Position numbers and translations under genes: made by a program. Shown here piece after piece: positions 52,713 to 61,391 of a stretch of 64,000 nucleotides of DNA. This DNA is from Cellvibrio sp. KY-GH-1 (lineage in GTDB: Bacteria; Pseudomonadota; Gammaproteobacteria; Pseudomonadales; Cellvibrionaceae), in the NCBI RefSeq assembly GCF_008806975.1, contig NZ_CP031728.1, forward strand, positions 2,873,501 to 2,937,500, written 5' to 3'. Each line of letters begins with the position of its first letter. The stretch's first letter is position 1. A model generated the notes under the pieces. That model ran no database searches and had not been told where the DNA came from. It saw nothing but the letters and a program-made list of their open reading frames with translations.

Positions 52713-53564
52713 ATGCTGACAAATAGCGCGCTATATTCAATCGCGATGATGGCGCGCGTTCTGTTGGTTTCGCGAAGTGGGTATTACAGCTGGCTTGATA
52801 ATCGTGAAATGGTTAGTTGGCGCATGCAGCAAAGAGAAGCGATTGATGCGTTGGTAAAGGCAGCATTTGAGGCTGGAAAAGGCCGGTATGGCGCGGATCG
52901 GATTTTTTATGATTTGGCGGAGCAAGATAATCCGCTCGACATAAAAACCATTCGGAAAAGCCTGAAACGGCAGGGGTTAATTGCAAAAGCGGCCAAGCTG
53001 TTCAAGGTGACTACGGACAGCAATCATACACTACCTGTTGCGCCCAACCTGTTGGCTAGAGATTTTTCTGCGCAACAACCTAATGAAAAATGGGTGACCG
53101 ATATTACTTATATTCAAACTACAGAAGGTTGGTTGTATCTGGCCGTGATGATTGATTTATATTCTCGAAAAGTTGTTGGTTGGTCGATGAGCAAACATAT
53201 TGATGCGCAATTGGTTTGTGATTCATTGATGATGGCGTTGTGGCGACGAAAATTCCCAAAAAGCGTTATTGTTCACAGTGACCGTGGCAGCCAATATGTA
53301 TCGCATGCGTTTAGGGATTTACTGGAAAAATATTCGCTAATACAGAGTATGAGTCGCAAGGGTGATTGCTGGGACAATGCGTGTGCGGAAAGCTTCTTTC
53401 ATTCACTTAAGGTTGAGCTGGTTCACGGCGAGCCATTGCTAGATGGAAAGCACACGCGCGAGTCTATTTTTGAATATATCGAAGTGGATTACAATCGCTA
53501 CCGCCGTCACAGCGCTATTGGCTTTGTTAGCCCCGAGCGCTTTGAGGCAAAAAATGTATGTTAG
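52713..53564 (+). CDS. IS3-family transposase OrfB (DDE integrase domain)
   Basis: This 283-residue protein carries an HTH_21 segment (GKGRYGADRIFYDLAEQ) and the rve catalytic core with its DDE triad: Asp in KWVTDITYIQ, Asp in VIVHSDRGSQY and Glu in NACAESFFHSLK. The end YNRYRRHSAIGFVSPERFE is typical. It is normally made as the OrfAB fusion by frameshifting. No inactivating change seen. Confidence 0.95.
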   Translation: MLTNSALYSIAMMARVLLVSRSGYYSWLDNREMVSWRMQQREAIDALVKAAFEAGKGRYGADRIFYDLAEQDNPLDIKTIRKSLKRQGLIAKAAKLFKVTTDSNHTLPVAPNLLARDFSAQQPNEKWVTDITYIQTTEGWLYLAVMIDLYSRKVVGWSMSKHIDAQLVCDSLMMALWRRKFPKSVIVHSDRGSQYVSHAFRDLLEKYSLIQSMSRKGDCWDNACAESFFHSLKVELVHGEPLLDGKHTRESIFEYIEVDYNRYRRHSAIGFVSPERFEAKNVC

Positions 53565-53694
53565 TTAACTGTCCGAAGTTGGCGGTAGGGATCAACCGAA
53601 CATTCTGTACCACTATGGTTGCTATAAACGACACCTGTATTAGCTAGATAATTAGCGATATCGATAATCTGATCGAATTTCTGTGGGTGTCGCA

Positions 53695-53767
53695 TGACAA
53701 TAATTAGTGATACTACAGTAAGGGGTTTATCGAAAAATTAAAATTTCGTGACAATAATTAATGATAC
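53695..53767. repeat. Two direct repeats upstream of the interrupted small gene
   Basis: TGACAATAATTAGTGATAC (53695-53713) and TGACAATAATTAATGATAC (53749-53767) differ at one base and are 54 bp apart. The first abuts the small gene's start codon. The spacing is close to five helical turns, as for paired operator sites. Regulatory function is inferred. Confidence 0.45.
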
Positions 53768-54086
53768 TGAATGTACTTTGTCAAATACGCCAACACGAGC
53801 GAAGCTTCCGGATTTATTTCAGCTCACAAATTTTCGCGCGACTAGTTTAAACCTAGCTATGCATCTATAACCAAAACTCCCATTTAAGTTAGCATCCTGT
53901 GTTGTCTGTTTAAAATACTAGACTAAACAACAATCGACAAAAGTTGAAAATGTAGATTCTACGATCAATAGAAGGGTAATGTTATTTCCTCATACGTGAT
54001 AAAAGGTGCGCAAGAAAAGAAACGTATTTTCGCAGAAATTTTGTGTTTATGTACGGTCATAGCCATACAATGCATGTTATTAATGT
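53768..54086. other. AT-rich gap without a supported gene
   Basis: This stretch of 319 bp has many stops in all frames. A 33-bp segment with inverted ends (TGTTGT at 53902 and ACAACA about 30 bp on) may form a hairpin. Nothing else was recognised. Confidence 0.35.
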
Positions 54087-54736
54087 TTACCAACCAATTC
54101 GCCCAACTCTGAAAGCAATATTGCTACCCTTTTGAGTTGTCTGTATATTGCGGTTAATCCTATTATCGTAACTTGAAACTCCAATGGAGAAATTAAATAG
54201 ATTTAATGGAATATATAAACCAGCACCGTTGGCCTTACTGAAAGATTCCTTAAGTGTCCAATACTCAAAAAAGCGTACAATTTGAGATTGGCCGTGGGCA
54301 CATATATCCGCATACTCAGAAGGTGAAAAATACCTAAATGCCAAATCCAACAGCATTTTATCATCCACTATTTTCTCAACATCAATTCCAATTTCATGAT
54401 TGCGGCAAATAGCAATTGCAACCCCCCCCCACTGTGGCTAATATTAAACTGTATCCGTAATTGTTCGGTAGATGCTCTTGGTTTACCATTCCTGCCAAAA
54501 TCAAATTGCCATTGTTCTGGCGGCACATCTTCATAAAGTGAAAGTGCATATCTGAGCATAACCCTAGCTAAAATCATTTCGTTTTTATTATTTAAGCATT
54601 CGCATTTATCTATTCTTTGCCTTTCATTACACGGCAAAAACTTCAGATCTTCTACTAATAGCGAGGGAGAAAATTGATCAGTTTTGACTAACCAACAATG
54701 AATTTCATTTTCGTTTAAATCAATATCTGATTCCAA
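54087..54736 (-). pseudogene. 4'-phosphopantetheinyl transferase (Sfp type), out of frame at a G9 tract
   Basis: The 5' part (54736 down to 54368) encodes EIHCWLVKTDQFSP, RQRIDKCECLNNKNEMILAR, FGRNGKPRAS and IQFNISHSGGG. The frame then shifts. The 3' part (54087-54368 and a little upstream) continues with AIAICRNHEIGIDVEKIVDD, FFEYWTLKESFSKANGAGLY, the metal-binding and Lys/Glu motifs of Sfp-type enzymes. The break is at nine G bases on the coding strand; ten or seven G would restore one continuous protein. The start is a TTG at 54736 with GGA upstream. Such enzymes activate carrier proteins of polyketide or nonribosomal peptide pathways, fitting the cluster to the right. It could be phase-variable, decayed, or a base-count error. 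Confidence 0.8.
54422..54430 (-). repeat. Homopolymer G9 tract inside the phosphopantetheinyl transferase gene
   Basis: Nine C on the plus strand are nine G in the coding strand, right after the NISHS motif. Homopolymers of this length are prone to slippage. The current length puts the downstream half out of frame. Confidence 0.85.
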
Positions 54737-54758
54737 AGATTTTCCAAAAAATTAATTT

Positions 54759-54793
54759 ATTTTTATTTTTATTTTTATTTTTATTTTTATTTT
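54759..54793. repeat. Hexanucleotide tandem repeat (ATTTTT) upstream of the transferase
   Basis: Five perfect ATTTTT units and one partial unit lie 23 bp upstream of the TTG start of the phosphopantetheinyl transferase (read as AAAAAT on its coding strand). Repeat number changes would alter promoter spacing. Whether a promoter spans it is not known. Confidence 0.85.
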
Positions 54794-55246
54794 AAAAGAG
54801 CTTTATTGTAGAATCCCGTTATCATCTACATTACAACTGCTTTCAGCTTAGTTATTTTTAATCTTATATATTACCTTTCGATAAGGTCAACGGATACTTG
54901 AAGATTACTGATGCATTAAAATTAGACAATGGTTTTAAAATCTGTTCTCAGGCGCATGACTTTGAAATTGCGTTAACACGTATATTAGGCAGAATGCCTT
55001 TCTAAAGTCACTCGAGATAGCGCTTTTACAGTAAGGTAAGAAAACAATATAATCCTAAATTTAGTGAGCCCTTTGACAGTAACATAATTGCCGAGTACAC
55101 ATGCACTACAAATAAATGGAATCTCGACATTTTCAGTCATTAGTCAATTTTAGCACACTCTAATAAAATGGCTTTTTAAAAACAAAAGTATCCAAGCACA
55201 CCAACATACGTAAAATTTCATAAAAACCGTGGAGATTTAATTAGTA
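54794..55246. other. AT-rich intergenic region with a possible 3' gene remnant
   Basis: No intact gene is supported in these 453 bp. On the plus strand, 54862-55005 is an open frame of 47 codons ending in TAA. It reads like the C-terminus of a protein (ILPFDKVNGYLKITDALKLD, then HDFEIALTRILGRMPF), but has no ATG or ribosome site. It may be the 3' end of a gene destroyed by rearrangement. A GTGGAG site before 55247 serves the next gene. Confidence 0.35.
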
Positions 55247-55600
55247 ATGATTACAAAAGAGTTTGCAGAAAAATTTGCCAGAGCGTGGATTGACTCTTGG
55301 AATTCACATAGTTTAGAAGACGTACTTTCTCATTATCATGATGATTTTAGAATGTCATCACCGAAAATCATTAAAATTATGAACTTGGACAACGGCCTTC
55401 TAGATGGTAAATCAAAAATAAGGGAGTATTGGTCTAAGGCATTAAATCTATTTCCGAATCTAAAATTCGAGTTGATTGACTATTTTGTTGGCGTTGATAG
55501 TGTCGCAATCCTTTATAAGAGTGTTAGCGGACCTGCATTAGAAGTATTTTTCTTTGATTCAAGCGGCTTAGTTATCAGGGCTGCAGCAAATTACAAATAA
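55247..55600 (+). CDS. NTF2/SnoaL-like protein
   Basis: This 117-residue protein has the SnoaL-like pattern: FARAWIDSWNSHSLEDVLSHY, then KSKIREYWSKALNLFPNLKF and a final strand pair. GTGGAG stands upstream of the ATG. It resembles the partial protein at 63662 (WNTHDLEKIMSLY, AAVRDYFGAGIKKYPDLHF), so two members of the family flank this cluster. SnoaL-like proteins act as cyclases, hydrolases or isomerases in polyketide pathways, but many have other roles. The residues here do not define a reaction. Confidence 0.75.
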   Translation: MITKEFAEKFARAWIDSWNSHSLEDVLSHYHDDFRMSSPKIIKIMNLDNGLLDGKSKIREYWSKALNLFPNLKFELIDYFVGVDSVAILYKSVSGPALEVFFFDSSGLVIRAAANYK

Positions 55601-55603
55601 TTG

Positions 55604-55622
55604 AAAAAGGCCGGCTTTTTTT
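55604..55622. terminator. Short bidirectional terminator
   Basis: AAAAAG, loop GCCGG, CTTTTT lies between the convergent NTF2-like gene and RND pump gene. T runs are present on both strands. The stem is short (6 bp). Confidence 0.5.
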
Positions 55623-55658
55623 CACGCCTATAAATTAGGCTTCCATAAATGCTGCAGT

Positions 55659-58600
55659 TCAAGGACGGGAGAATCCCGGTTGTTCAAGTTGTCGCACAAG
55701 AGAATAAAAAATAGGTGTAAAAAACAAACTAAATACGGTTACACCGACCATACCATAGAAAACGGTGGCTCCCATAACGTTGCGCATTTCAGATCCTGCT
55801 CCCGATGAAAAAACCATTGGTAACACTCCTGCAATAAATGCAACAGAAGTCATGAGCACAGGGCGTAAGCGAAGCTGACAGGATATCAACGCTGCCTGGT
55901 AATGGGACTTGCCTTGTTTTTCGAGCGTGCGAGCAAAGTCAACAATCAAAATGACATTTTTACAGGACAAGCCTGCCAATACGAACAAGCTTATCTGGGT
56001 AAAAACATTATTATCACTGTCACACATAATGACACCGACCATGGCGGATAACACAGACAAGGGGACAAGTAGAATGACAACAGAGGGCAGCGACCAGCTC
56101 TCGTAGTAAGCCGCTAGTAATAAAAAGACAAACAATATGCTGATGAGCAAGACATACACAAGAGAATTGGAAGAAGTTCTATCCTGGTAACTTAAATCTG
56201 TCCATTCATACGTTAAACCATCAGGTAATATTTGCTCCAATAACGAAACCATTTTCTCTTCCGCCTGGCCCAATGTATAACCCATACCTGCAAAGCCATT
56301 AATATCTGCAGATAAATAAGTGTTGTAACGGGTAGAACTCTCAGGGCCAAAAGTGTCGTTGATTTGCAATACTGCGGATAGTGGAACCATTTCCCCATCC
56401 TGGTTTGGTATTTTAATATTTAACAGATCGGGCGGACTGCTTCGAAATGTCGGGTCGGCCTGGAGGATAACCTGATACACATGTCCAAACTGACGAAAAT
56501 CGTTTACGTATAAAGAGCCAAAATAAATTTGTATAGCATCTATCACATTTTTATAGGTCAACCCCAGTTTTTTTAATTTCTTGCGATCAATATCGACGCT
56601 CAATTGTGGGTAATTAATATTAAAATTGGAATAAACCCCAAACAATTCTTCATAGCTCATAGATGAGCGCTGAATAGCTTTTACTGTGTTGCGCAAAGTT
56701 TCATTACCCACTCCACCGCGGTCTTCCAACTGTAATTTGAAGCCCCCGGTATTGCCTAAACCCAAGATGACAGGTGGAGGAAATATTGCAACAAACGCTT
56801 CCTCCACATTCATGAATTTCTTTTGCAATTTACGCGCGATTGTCTCAGCAGAAAGCAGTTGAGATCGACGTTGGGAAAACGAATCCAGCACAAAGAAAAC
56901 AACTCCCTGGCTGGAACTATTGGTGAATCCATTAATGCTTAGCCCTGGAAACTGAACCGCATCAACCACGCCAGGTTCTTTCAATCCAATAGCTGCCATC
57001 TCCTTCACCACTTCGGTTGTTTGTGCAAGCGTGGCACCTTCATTAAGCTGAACAACTGAAATCAAGTATTGCTTATCCTGGCTTGGAAGATATCCTTTGG
57101 GTACGAGATAGACGAGCCCCAACATCACACCGACCAAAACCAGGTAGATAGCAATAAATTTTCCTCGTTTCTCCATAATAGTTTGCACGTGTCGTCCATA
57201 CTGCGATGAATATGAATTGGATAGCCTGTTAAACCCGTCAAAAAAGCGGCCCAAAAAACGATGCAAAGCCCTATCAACTCGATCAATACCTTGAGACTGG
57301 GGGCGTAACAATATTGCAGCCAGAGTTGGAGTCAGGGTTAGCGCGCAAAATGCAGAGATCGTTGCCGCAATTGCGATTGTCAATGCAAACTGGCTATAAA
57401 ACTTTCCTGCAAGCCCATCAACAAATGATACAGGAACAAAAATAATCGCCAGGGTTGCAGAAATAGCGAAAATAGCACCTCCTACTTCACTCATGGATTT
57501 GTCAACGGCTTGCGCGGGTGGTAACCCCCGATCAAGGTGTCGCGCCACGTTTTCCACTACGACAATCGCATCATCAACCACGATTCCGATAGCCAAAATA
57601 AGGCCAAAAAGAGTAAGGGTGTTGATGGAAAAACCGCACCAGTAGATGAAAAAAAATGTACCGACAACAGAGACAGGAATTGTCAACAAAACGATGAGCG
57701 ATGAACGCCATTGCTGCAAAAATAAAATCACAACGATAAAAACAAGCAATAGCGCCTCTATGAGGGTAAAGAAAACAGAGCGCATTGAGCTCTTAACAAA
57801 AACGGTAGGATCATAAACAACACGAAACTCAATGTCCTCGGGAAATGTTTTAGACAACTCCTGCATAGTTGCACGAGCAGCATCTGAAATATCAATTGCA
57901 TTGGACTGTGGCGCCTGAAAGATGAACATGGCCACTGCCAGTTGATTATTTAACAGCGCCTTCAATCCATAATTATTGGCACCCAGTTCGATCCGGGCTA
58001 TGTCCTTTAAGAAAATGGATTGGCCATCCCTATCTGTGCGAATAACAACTTCACCAAATGCCTCAGGCGTTGATAACTGCCCTCGAATGTCAAATGGTTT
58101 CTGTAAAACAGAATAATCATTATCTGGTGCTTCACCAATCAGCCCACTGGAAACCTGGACATTTTGTTCTTGCAGGGCTGTTACAACATCATTGGGGGAT
58201 AAGTTTCTCTGGGCTAACCGCTCCGGGTTAAGCCAAATTCGCATCGCATATTCGCCCGAGCCGAAAAGTGCAACAGAATCTACGCCCTTGATTTTGGCCA
58301 GTTCCTTTTTAACATGCATCATCGCGAAGTTTCGAAGATATAATTCGTCATAGGTCTTATTTGGCGAGATTAAGTGAACTGCCATGGTTAACTCTTGGGT
58401 ATTCTTTAAAACCTTTACACCAAGCTTCTGTGTAATTTCAGGCAAGCGAGATAAAGCACTGGAAACGCGATTTTGAACCAGCTGTAACGCGACATTCAAA
58501 TCAGTATCGTAGGAAAAAGTCAGTGTTGTAGTGAGACGGCCATCTGCTGTTGCTTGTGAAGACATGTAAGACAATTTTTCCAAACCAACTAACTGCTCTT

Positions 58601-58802
58601 CCAACGGGGCAGCAACAACTTCAGACAACGTTGAAGGATTGGCTCCTGGAAATTGGGCGGTGACTATAATGGTCGGAGGCGTGAGATTGGGATATTCGGA
58701 GATTGGCAGTTCAAAAAATGATATCAAGCCCAGAATAAATATAGCTAAAGATAACACTATCGATAACACCGGCCTACCGATCAAAAATCGCAAAATAGTC
58801 AT
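55659..58802 (-). CDS. RND efflux pump inner-membrane transporter (AcrB/HAE1 family)
   Basis: This proton-driven exporter works with a membrane-fusion protein and a TolC-type channel. The 1047 residues start with the usual FLIGRPVLSIVLSLAIFILG helix, followed by LPISEYPNLTPPTI. The proton-relay pair is in IGIVVDDAIVVVENVARHLD, and the later Lys is in LAGLSCKNVILIVDFA. The ATG at 58802 is well placed. It is 61 bp after its membrane-fusion gene. No outer-membrane channel gene is in the window. Its place in a biosynthetic cluster suggests export of, or self-protection from, the product. Confidence 0.95.
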   Translation of the reverse strand: MTILRFLIGRPVLSIVLSLAIFILGLISFFELPISEYPNLTPPTIIVTAQFPGANPSTLSEVVAAPLEEQLVGLEKLSYMSSQATADGRLTTTLTFSYDTDLNVALQLVQNRVSSALSRLPEITQKLGVKVLKNTQELTMAVHLISPNKTYDELYLRNFAMMHVKKELAKIKGVDSVALFGSGEYAMRIWLNPERLAQRNLSPNDVVTALQEQNVQVSSGLIGEAPDNDYSVLQKPFDIRGQLSTPEAFGEVVIRTDRDGQSIFLKDIARIELGANNYGLKALLNNQLAVAMFIFQAPQSNAIDISDAARATMQELSKTFPEDIEFRVVYDPTVFVKSSMRSVFFTLIEALLLVFIVVILFLQQWRSSLIVLLTIPVSVVGTFFFIYWCGFSINTLTLFGLILAIGIVVDDAIVVVENVARHLDRGLPPAQAVDKSMSEVGGAIFAISATLAIIFVPVSFVDGLAGKFYSQFALTIAIAATISAFCALTLTPTLAAILLRPQSQGIDRVDRALHRFLGRFFDGFNRLSNSYSSQYGRHVQTIMEKRGKFIAIYLVLVGVMLGLVYLVPKGYLPSQDKQYLISVVQLNEGATLAQTTEVVKEMAAIGLKEPGVVDAVQFPGLSINGFTNSSSQGVVFFVLDSFSQRRSQLLSAETIARKLQKKFMNVEEAFVAIFPPPVILGLGNTGGFKLQLEDRGGVGNETLRNTVKAIQRSSMSYEELFGVYSNFNINYPQLSVDIDRKKLKKLGLTYKNVIDAIQIYFGSLYVNDFRQFGHVYQVILQADPTFRSSPPDLLNIKIPNQDGEMVPLSAVLQINDTFGPESSTRYNTYLSADINGFAGMGYTLGQAEEKMVSLLEQILPDGLTYEWTDLSYQDRTSSNSLVYVLLISILFVFLLLAAYYESWSLPSVVILLVPLSVLSAMVGVIMCDSDNNVFTQISLFVLAGLSCKNVILIVDFARTLEKQGKSHYQAALISCQLRLRPVLMTSVAFIAGVLPMVFSSGAGSEMRNVMGATVFYGMVGVTVFSLFFTPIFYSLVRQLEQPGFSRP

Positions 58803-58863
58803 AGCGTATGTAAATTCTATTTATTAATAGTGGAATTGAGAGAATCAGTGAATTTAATAATGG

Positions 58864-60021
58864 TTAACGCCTTTCATTGGCTGCAATTATGACTTTGGAA
58901 TTAGGACGAATTCTGGGTAATCCGCCCTTGATTATCTTATCGCCAGGCCGAATACCTTTTACAACAATGTGGTGGTTATTTAGGGGATCACCAAGAACAA
59001 CTTCCCGATAAACTGCCCGGCTTTCGCTACTGATGAGATAAACATATTTTTTATTCAGGCTGGTTCCGATAGATTTATTGGGAACGAGTAGTGCTTGTTC
59101 CTGTGAAATCCCTAATAAAACCGTAACGTGCATGCCCATTCTCAGCACCCCGTCAATATTCCTAAACTTTGCCCGTGCCCGAATGGTGCCATTTTGGCGA
59201 TCAAATTGATTGTCTAACGCAACCAACTCACCGCTATAAGAAACTGCGTTAGCACCGAGACGGGTGATTCGAACAAAATGGGTATTAAGCGGCGCACTAT
59301 CACGAGTGATGTCCATGTAAGTCTGTTCATCCAGATGAAAATCCGCATAAAATTCGTTGTTTTCAACAATCGTTGTCAATAAGGGCGCCGACGCTCCAAT
59401 AGATACGACATTTCCTACCGTTAATTCAGCTCGGCCAATCCGGCCATCAATCGGCGCTGTTATGTAAGCGTACTCAAGCCCCTTTTTTGCTTGCGTCAAC
59501 AAAGCCTTCGCCTGGTCTACCTCGGCAACAGCAACCGCATGTGAGGTTTGGGAGGAATCATAAGCACTGGGAGAAATCAGTTTCTTTTCCAAAAGTGCCT
59601 TGGCTCGCATCAATGAATTGGATTCCATTTCTGCTTTAGACAAAGCAGCAGCAAGGCGTGCTTCAGCGACGCTTAACGAAGATTTTTGAAGATCAGGATC
59701 AACAATAAAGAGTCGTTGCCCCTCTTTGACAACGGACCCCTCCTCGAACAGGATATCTGTGATTATTCCGGCGAGCTGAGGGCGTATTTCTGCACTTTTT
59801 ACCGGAGCAAGTTGAGCGTCGAACTCCCTTTCCCTGACTACATTCTGTGGAATTATTTCCTCCACATCAACAATAAGCTCAGGCACTTTGCGCGGCTCAG
59901 CTTCGGTTTTGGCGATGAACATGAAACAAAAAAAATAAAACCCTATGATTACAGAAAGAATCATCAGGGATATGTAAAAAAACCTATTCCTTACACCGAG
60001 ATCGAAAGATATATTTTTCAC
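58864..60021 (-). CDS. RND membrane-fusion (periplasmic adaptor) protein
   Basis: This 385-residue HlyD-type adaptor has an N-terminal membrane anchor (FYISLMILSVIIGFYFFCF). A lipoyl half-motif, SAEIRPQLAGIITDILFEEG, precedes a helical hairpin (LSVAEARLAAALSKAEMESN). The second lipoyl half, ITAPIDGRIGRAELTVGNVV, and a C-terminal LVPNKSIG beta domain follow. The start is a GTG at 60021, supported by its GTGA overlap with the stop of the upstream gene. It partners with the RND transporter downstream. Confidence 0.93.
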   Translation of the reverse strand: MKNISFDLGVRNRFFYISLMILSVIIGFYFFCFMFIAKTEAEPRKVPELIVDVEEIIPQNVVREREFDAQLAPVKSAEIRPQLAGIITDILFEEGSVVKEGQRLFIVDPDLQKSSLSVAEARLAAALSKAEMESNSLMRAKALLEKKLISPSAYDSSQTSHAVAVAEVDQAKALLTQAKKGLEYAYITAPIDGRIGRAELTVGNVVSIGASAPLLTTIVENNEFYADFHLDEQTYMDITRDSAPLNTHFVRITRLGANAVSYSGELVALDNQFDRQNGTIRARAKFRNIDGVLRMGMHVTVLLGISQEQALLVPNKSIGTSLNKKYVYLISSESRAVYREVVLGDPLNNHHIVVKGIRPGDKIIKGGLPRIRPNSKVIIAANERR

Positions 60022-60542
60022 GATTTATTCACATCTACTAAATGGGTAAAATGAAAAAAGATTGCCAAACCAAAGCCATAGGCCAAATGGTTGTACAAAC
60101 TGGTACCAAACAATCCCACTCCCCCTTTCCAACCGTAAATACCTAACCCGGTGGAGGGGAAAATAATAATAAGTGAAAATACGGCTGCCGAAAGCCCAAG
60201 TACTAATGCCGCCGCAGCTACTTCTCTTTTATTCAACAAAAATATACGGGACACAATAAACAGAAGAATTGCAAAAAAAACGCCTATTAAATAGTGCCCT
60301 ACCATCCCTTGTAATTTTGTACCTCCGGAGGCTAGCAATTCTGCCGGGGTTTTAAATTCGTACACACCGTTAATCCAACCATTAAATACGCATCCGAGGA
60401 AGTTTAAATCCATTCGATAAACCCATCCCAGAAGAGCCCCAACCTTATTAAGAAAATCCATCACCAACGTGGCACCTAACCCGCAGAAAAAGACTTTCAT
60501 AAAAGTTAACGCACTAAATGAGCGATAAAAAAATATATTCAT
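60018..60542 (-). CDS. DUF2938-like membrane protein
   Basis: This 174-residue protein has about four membrane helices (VFFCGLGATLVMDFLNKV, GHYLIGVFFAILLFIVS, AAAALVLGLSAAVFSLIII, YNHLAYGFGLAIFFHFTH). The pattern of an N-terminal GATxxMD helix and a central GHYxIG resembles DUF2938. It is translationally coupled to the membrane-fusion gene by a GTGA overlap, so it probably serves the same export or membrane function. Its role is unknown. Confidence 0.65.
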   Translation of the reverse strand: MNIFFYRSFSALTFMKVFFCGLGATLVMDFLNKVGALLGWVYRMDLNFLGCVFNGWINGVYEFKTPAELLASGGTKLQGMVGHYLIGVFFAILLFIVSRIFLLNKREVAAAALVLGLSAAVFSLIIIFPSTGLGIYGWKGGVGLFGTSLYNHLAYGFGLAIFFHFTHLVDVNKS

Positions 60543-60587
60543 GGAAAATCTCTAGGAAAACCGCAAATAACCAATCACCAGATAACG

Positions 60588-61391
60588 TTAAGATATATTT
60601 AAAAACGACGCGATGGTCATTTGAGAGTAACAACGATGAGACACTTGTGTAACCGAACGAGAGGTCGTATTTGATTCAGTGAGAGCCCTCAAACTGCTCA
60701 ATAGGTTACCTTCCCGTAACAGAATTCCGTTTTCGCCAGGGTGGATGAAGCTGTTTCCGGTATCCAAAAGAAAATGGTGGATTTTGCACTGTTCCATGCC
60801 CGTCTGGCCTAAAGCAAATTGCTTATCAACATTTGCCGTCAGTTCCGGAGGTATATCATCATCAATTTCATACTGTTTAAGGTCAACAAGCTGCCACCCT
60901 TTTATTGATTCTTGAGAAATACAAAACACAGCAATATGCATATCGCTCGATTGGCTTTCATCGTCCTCATATGGATCATCAATAACAATTACTAAGATAT
61001 TATTTAAGTTTTCAGCAAAACTAAAATTACGTGCAATACGTAACGCAGACAACCAGTCACCGGAGACCAACGTATAACAGCCATGAAGCTGAATATTCAC
61101 TAATCCATTTTCAAACAACACACGTTGATTAAATTTCACATTGTAGTGATTATCCATAATGATGTTATGGGCCTGCTTCAGTGGCCCATCGCTGGTGAAT
61201 GCCTGTGTAGCCAAAACAACCAGATCGACTTCGTTCTGGTGCACTGACGAGGTTTGAAAGAACTCTTTCACGCAGAGCGCTGCCCGATCAAGTGACCCTG
61301 AAGCATTGGAATCAGTGTTGTCTGGCCCACAAGGATTGGCCTCCCAAAAAATAATATCCCGTAAGTAACATGAATTTTTCATAGCAAGCAT
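60588..61391 (-). CDS. Ketoacyl-synthase-III-like protein (divergent, short)
   Basis: This 267-residue protein is a paralogue of the 326-residue protein at 62619: LVSGDWLSALRIARNFSF aligns with LAESGNFVSLLRAARNLI, and both precede an alternating strand (ILVIVIDD or VLCVNVDQ). It has no recognisable Cys-His-Asn triad, and its last 60 residues no longer resemble the family (SHRCYSQMTIASFLNIS in place of a Gly-rich end). It overlaps the P450 stop (TTAATG), so it is translated with it. It may be a non-catalytic partner of the other protein. Confidence 0.55.
   Translation of the reverse strand: MLAMKNSCYLRDIIFWEANPCGPDNTDSNASGSLDRAALCVKEFFQTSSVHQNEVDLVVLATQAFTSDGPLKQAHNIIMDNHYNVKFNQRVLFENGLVNIQLHGCYTLVSGDWLSALRIARNFSFAENLNNILVIVIDDPYEDDESQSSDMHIAVFCISQESIKGWQLVDLKQYEIDDDIPPELTANVDKQFALGQTGMEQCKIHHFLLDTGNSFIHPGENGILLREGNLLSSLRALTESNTTSRSVTQVSHRCYSQMTIASFLNIS

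Larger units (their letters stand above)
52343..53594 (+). mobile_element. IS3-family insertion sequence
   Basis: This 1252-bp element has imperfect 25-bp terminal inverted repeats, 20 of 25 matching: TGATCCC, CCGC, AA and TCGGACA are shared between 52343-52367 and the complement of 53570-53594. It contains orfA and orfB with a -1 frameshift site. The 3-bp flanks (ATC and ACC) do not match, so no target duplication is obvious. It lies within a small gene on the opposite strand. Both reading frames look intact. Confidence 0.9.
52213..53695 (-). pseudogene. Small gene interrupted by the IS3-family element
   Basis: The 5' part (53695 down to 53595) encodes MRHPQKFDQIIDIANYLANT followed by 13 more residues up to ECS. 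The 3' part (52342 down to 52213) encodes IAFMEGLAKQRGHDRFFSIS and a basic end before TGA. Joining the two flanks with the IS removed keeps the frame and gives a 76-residue protein. The 5' part now runs into the IS and stops within it after 11 foreign codons. No family recognised. The rejoined frame is seen directly; that it was once a gene is inferred from frame, spacing and operon layout. Confidence 0.55.

Noticed and set aside
52340..53597. 3-bp target duplication of the IS
   Set aside because: The flanking triplets (ATC before, ACC after) do not match, so no duplication can be claimed.
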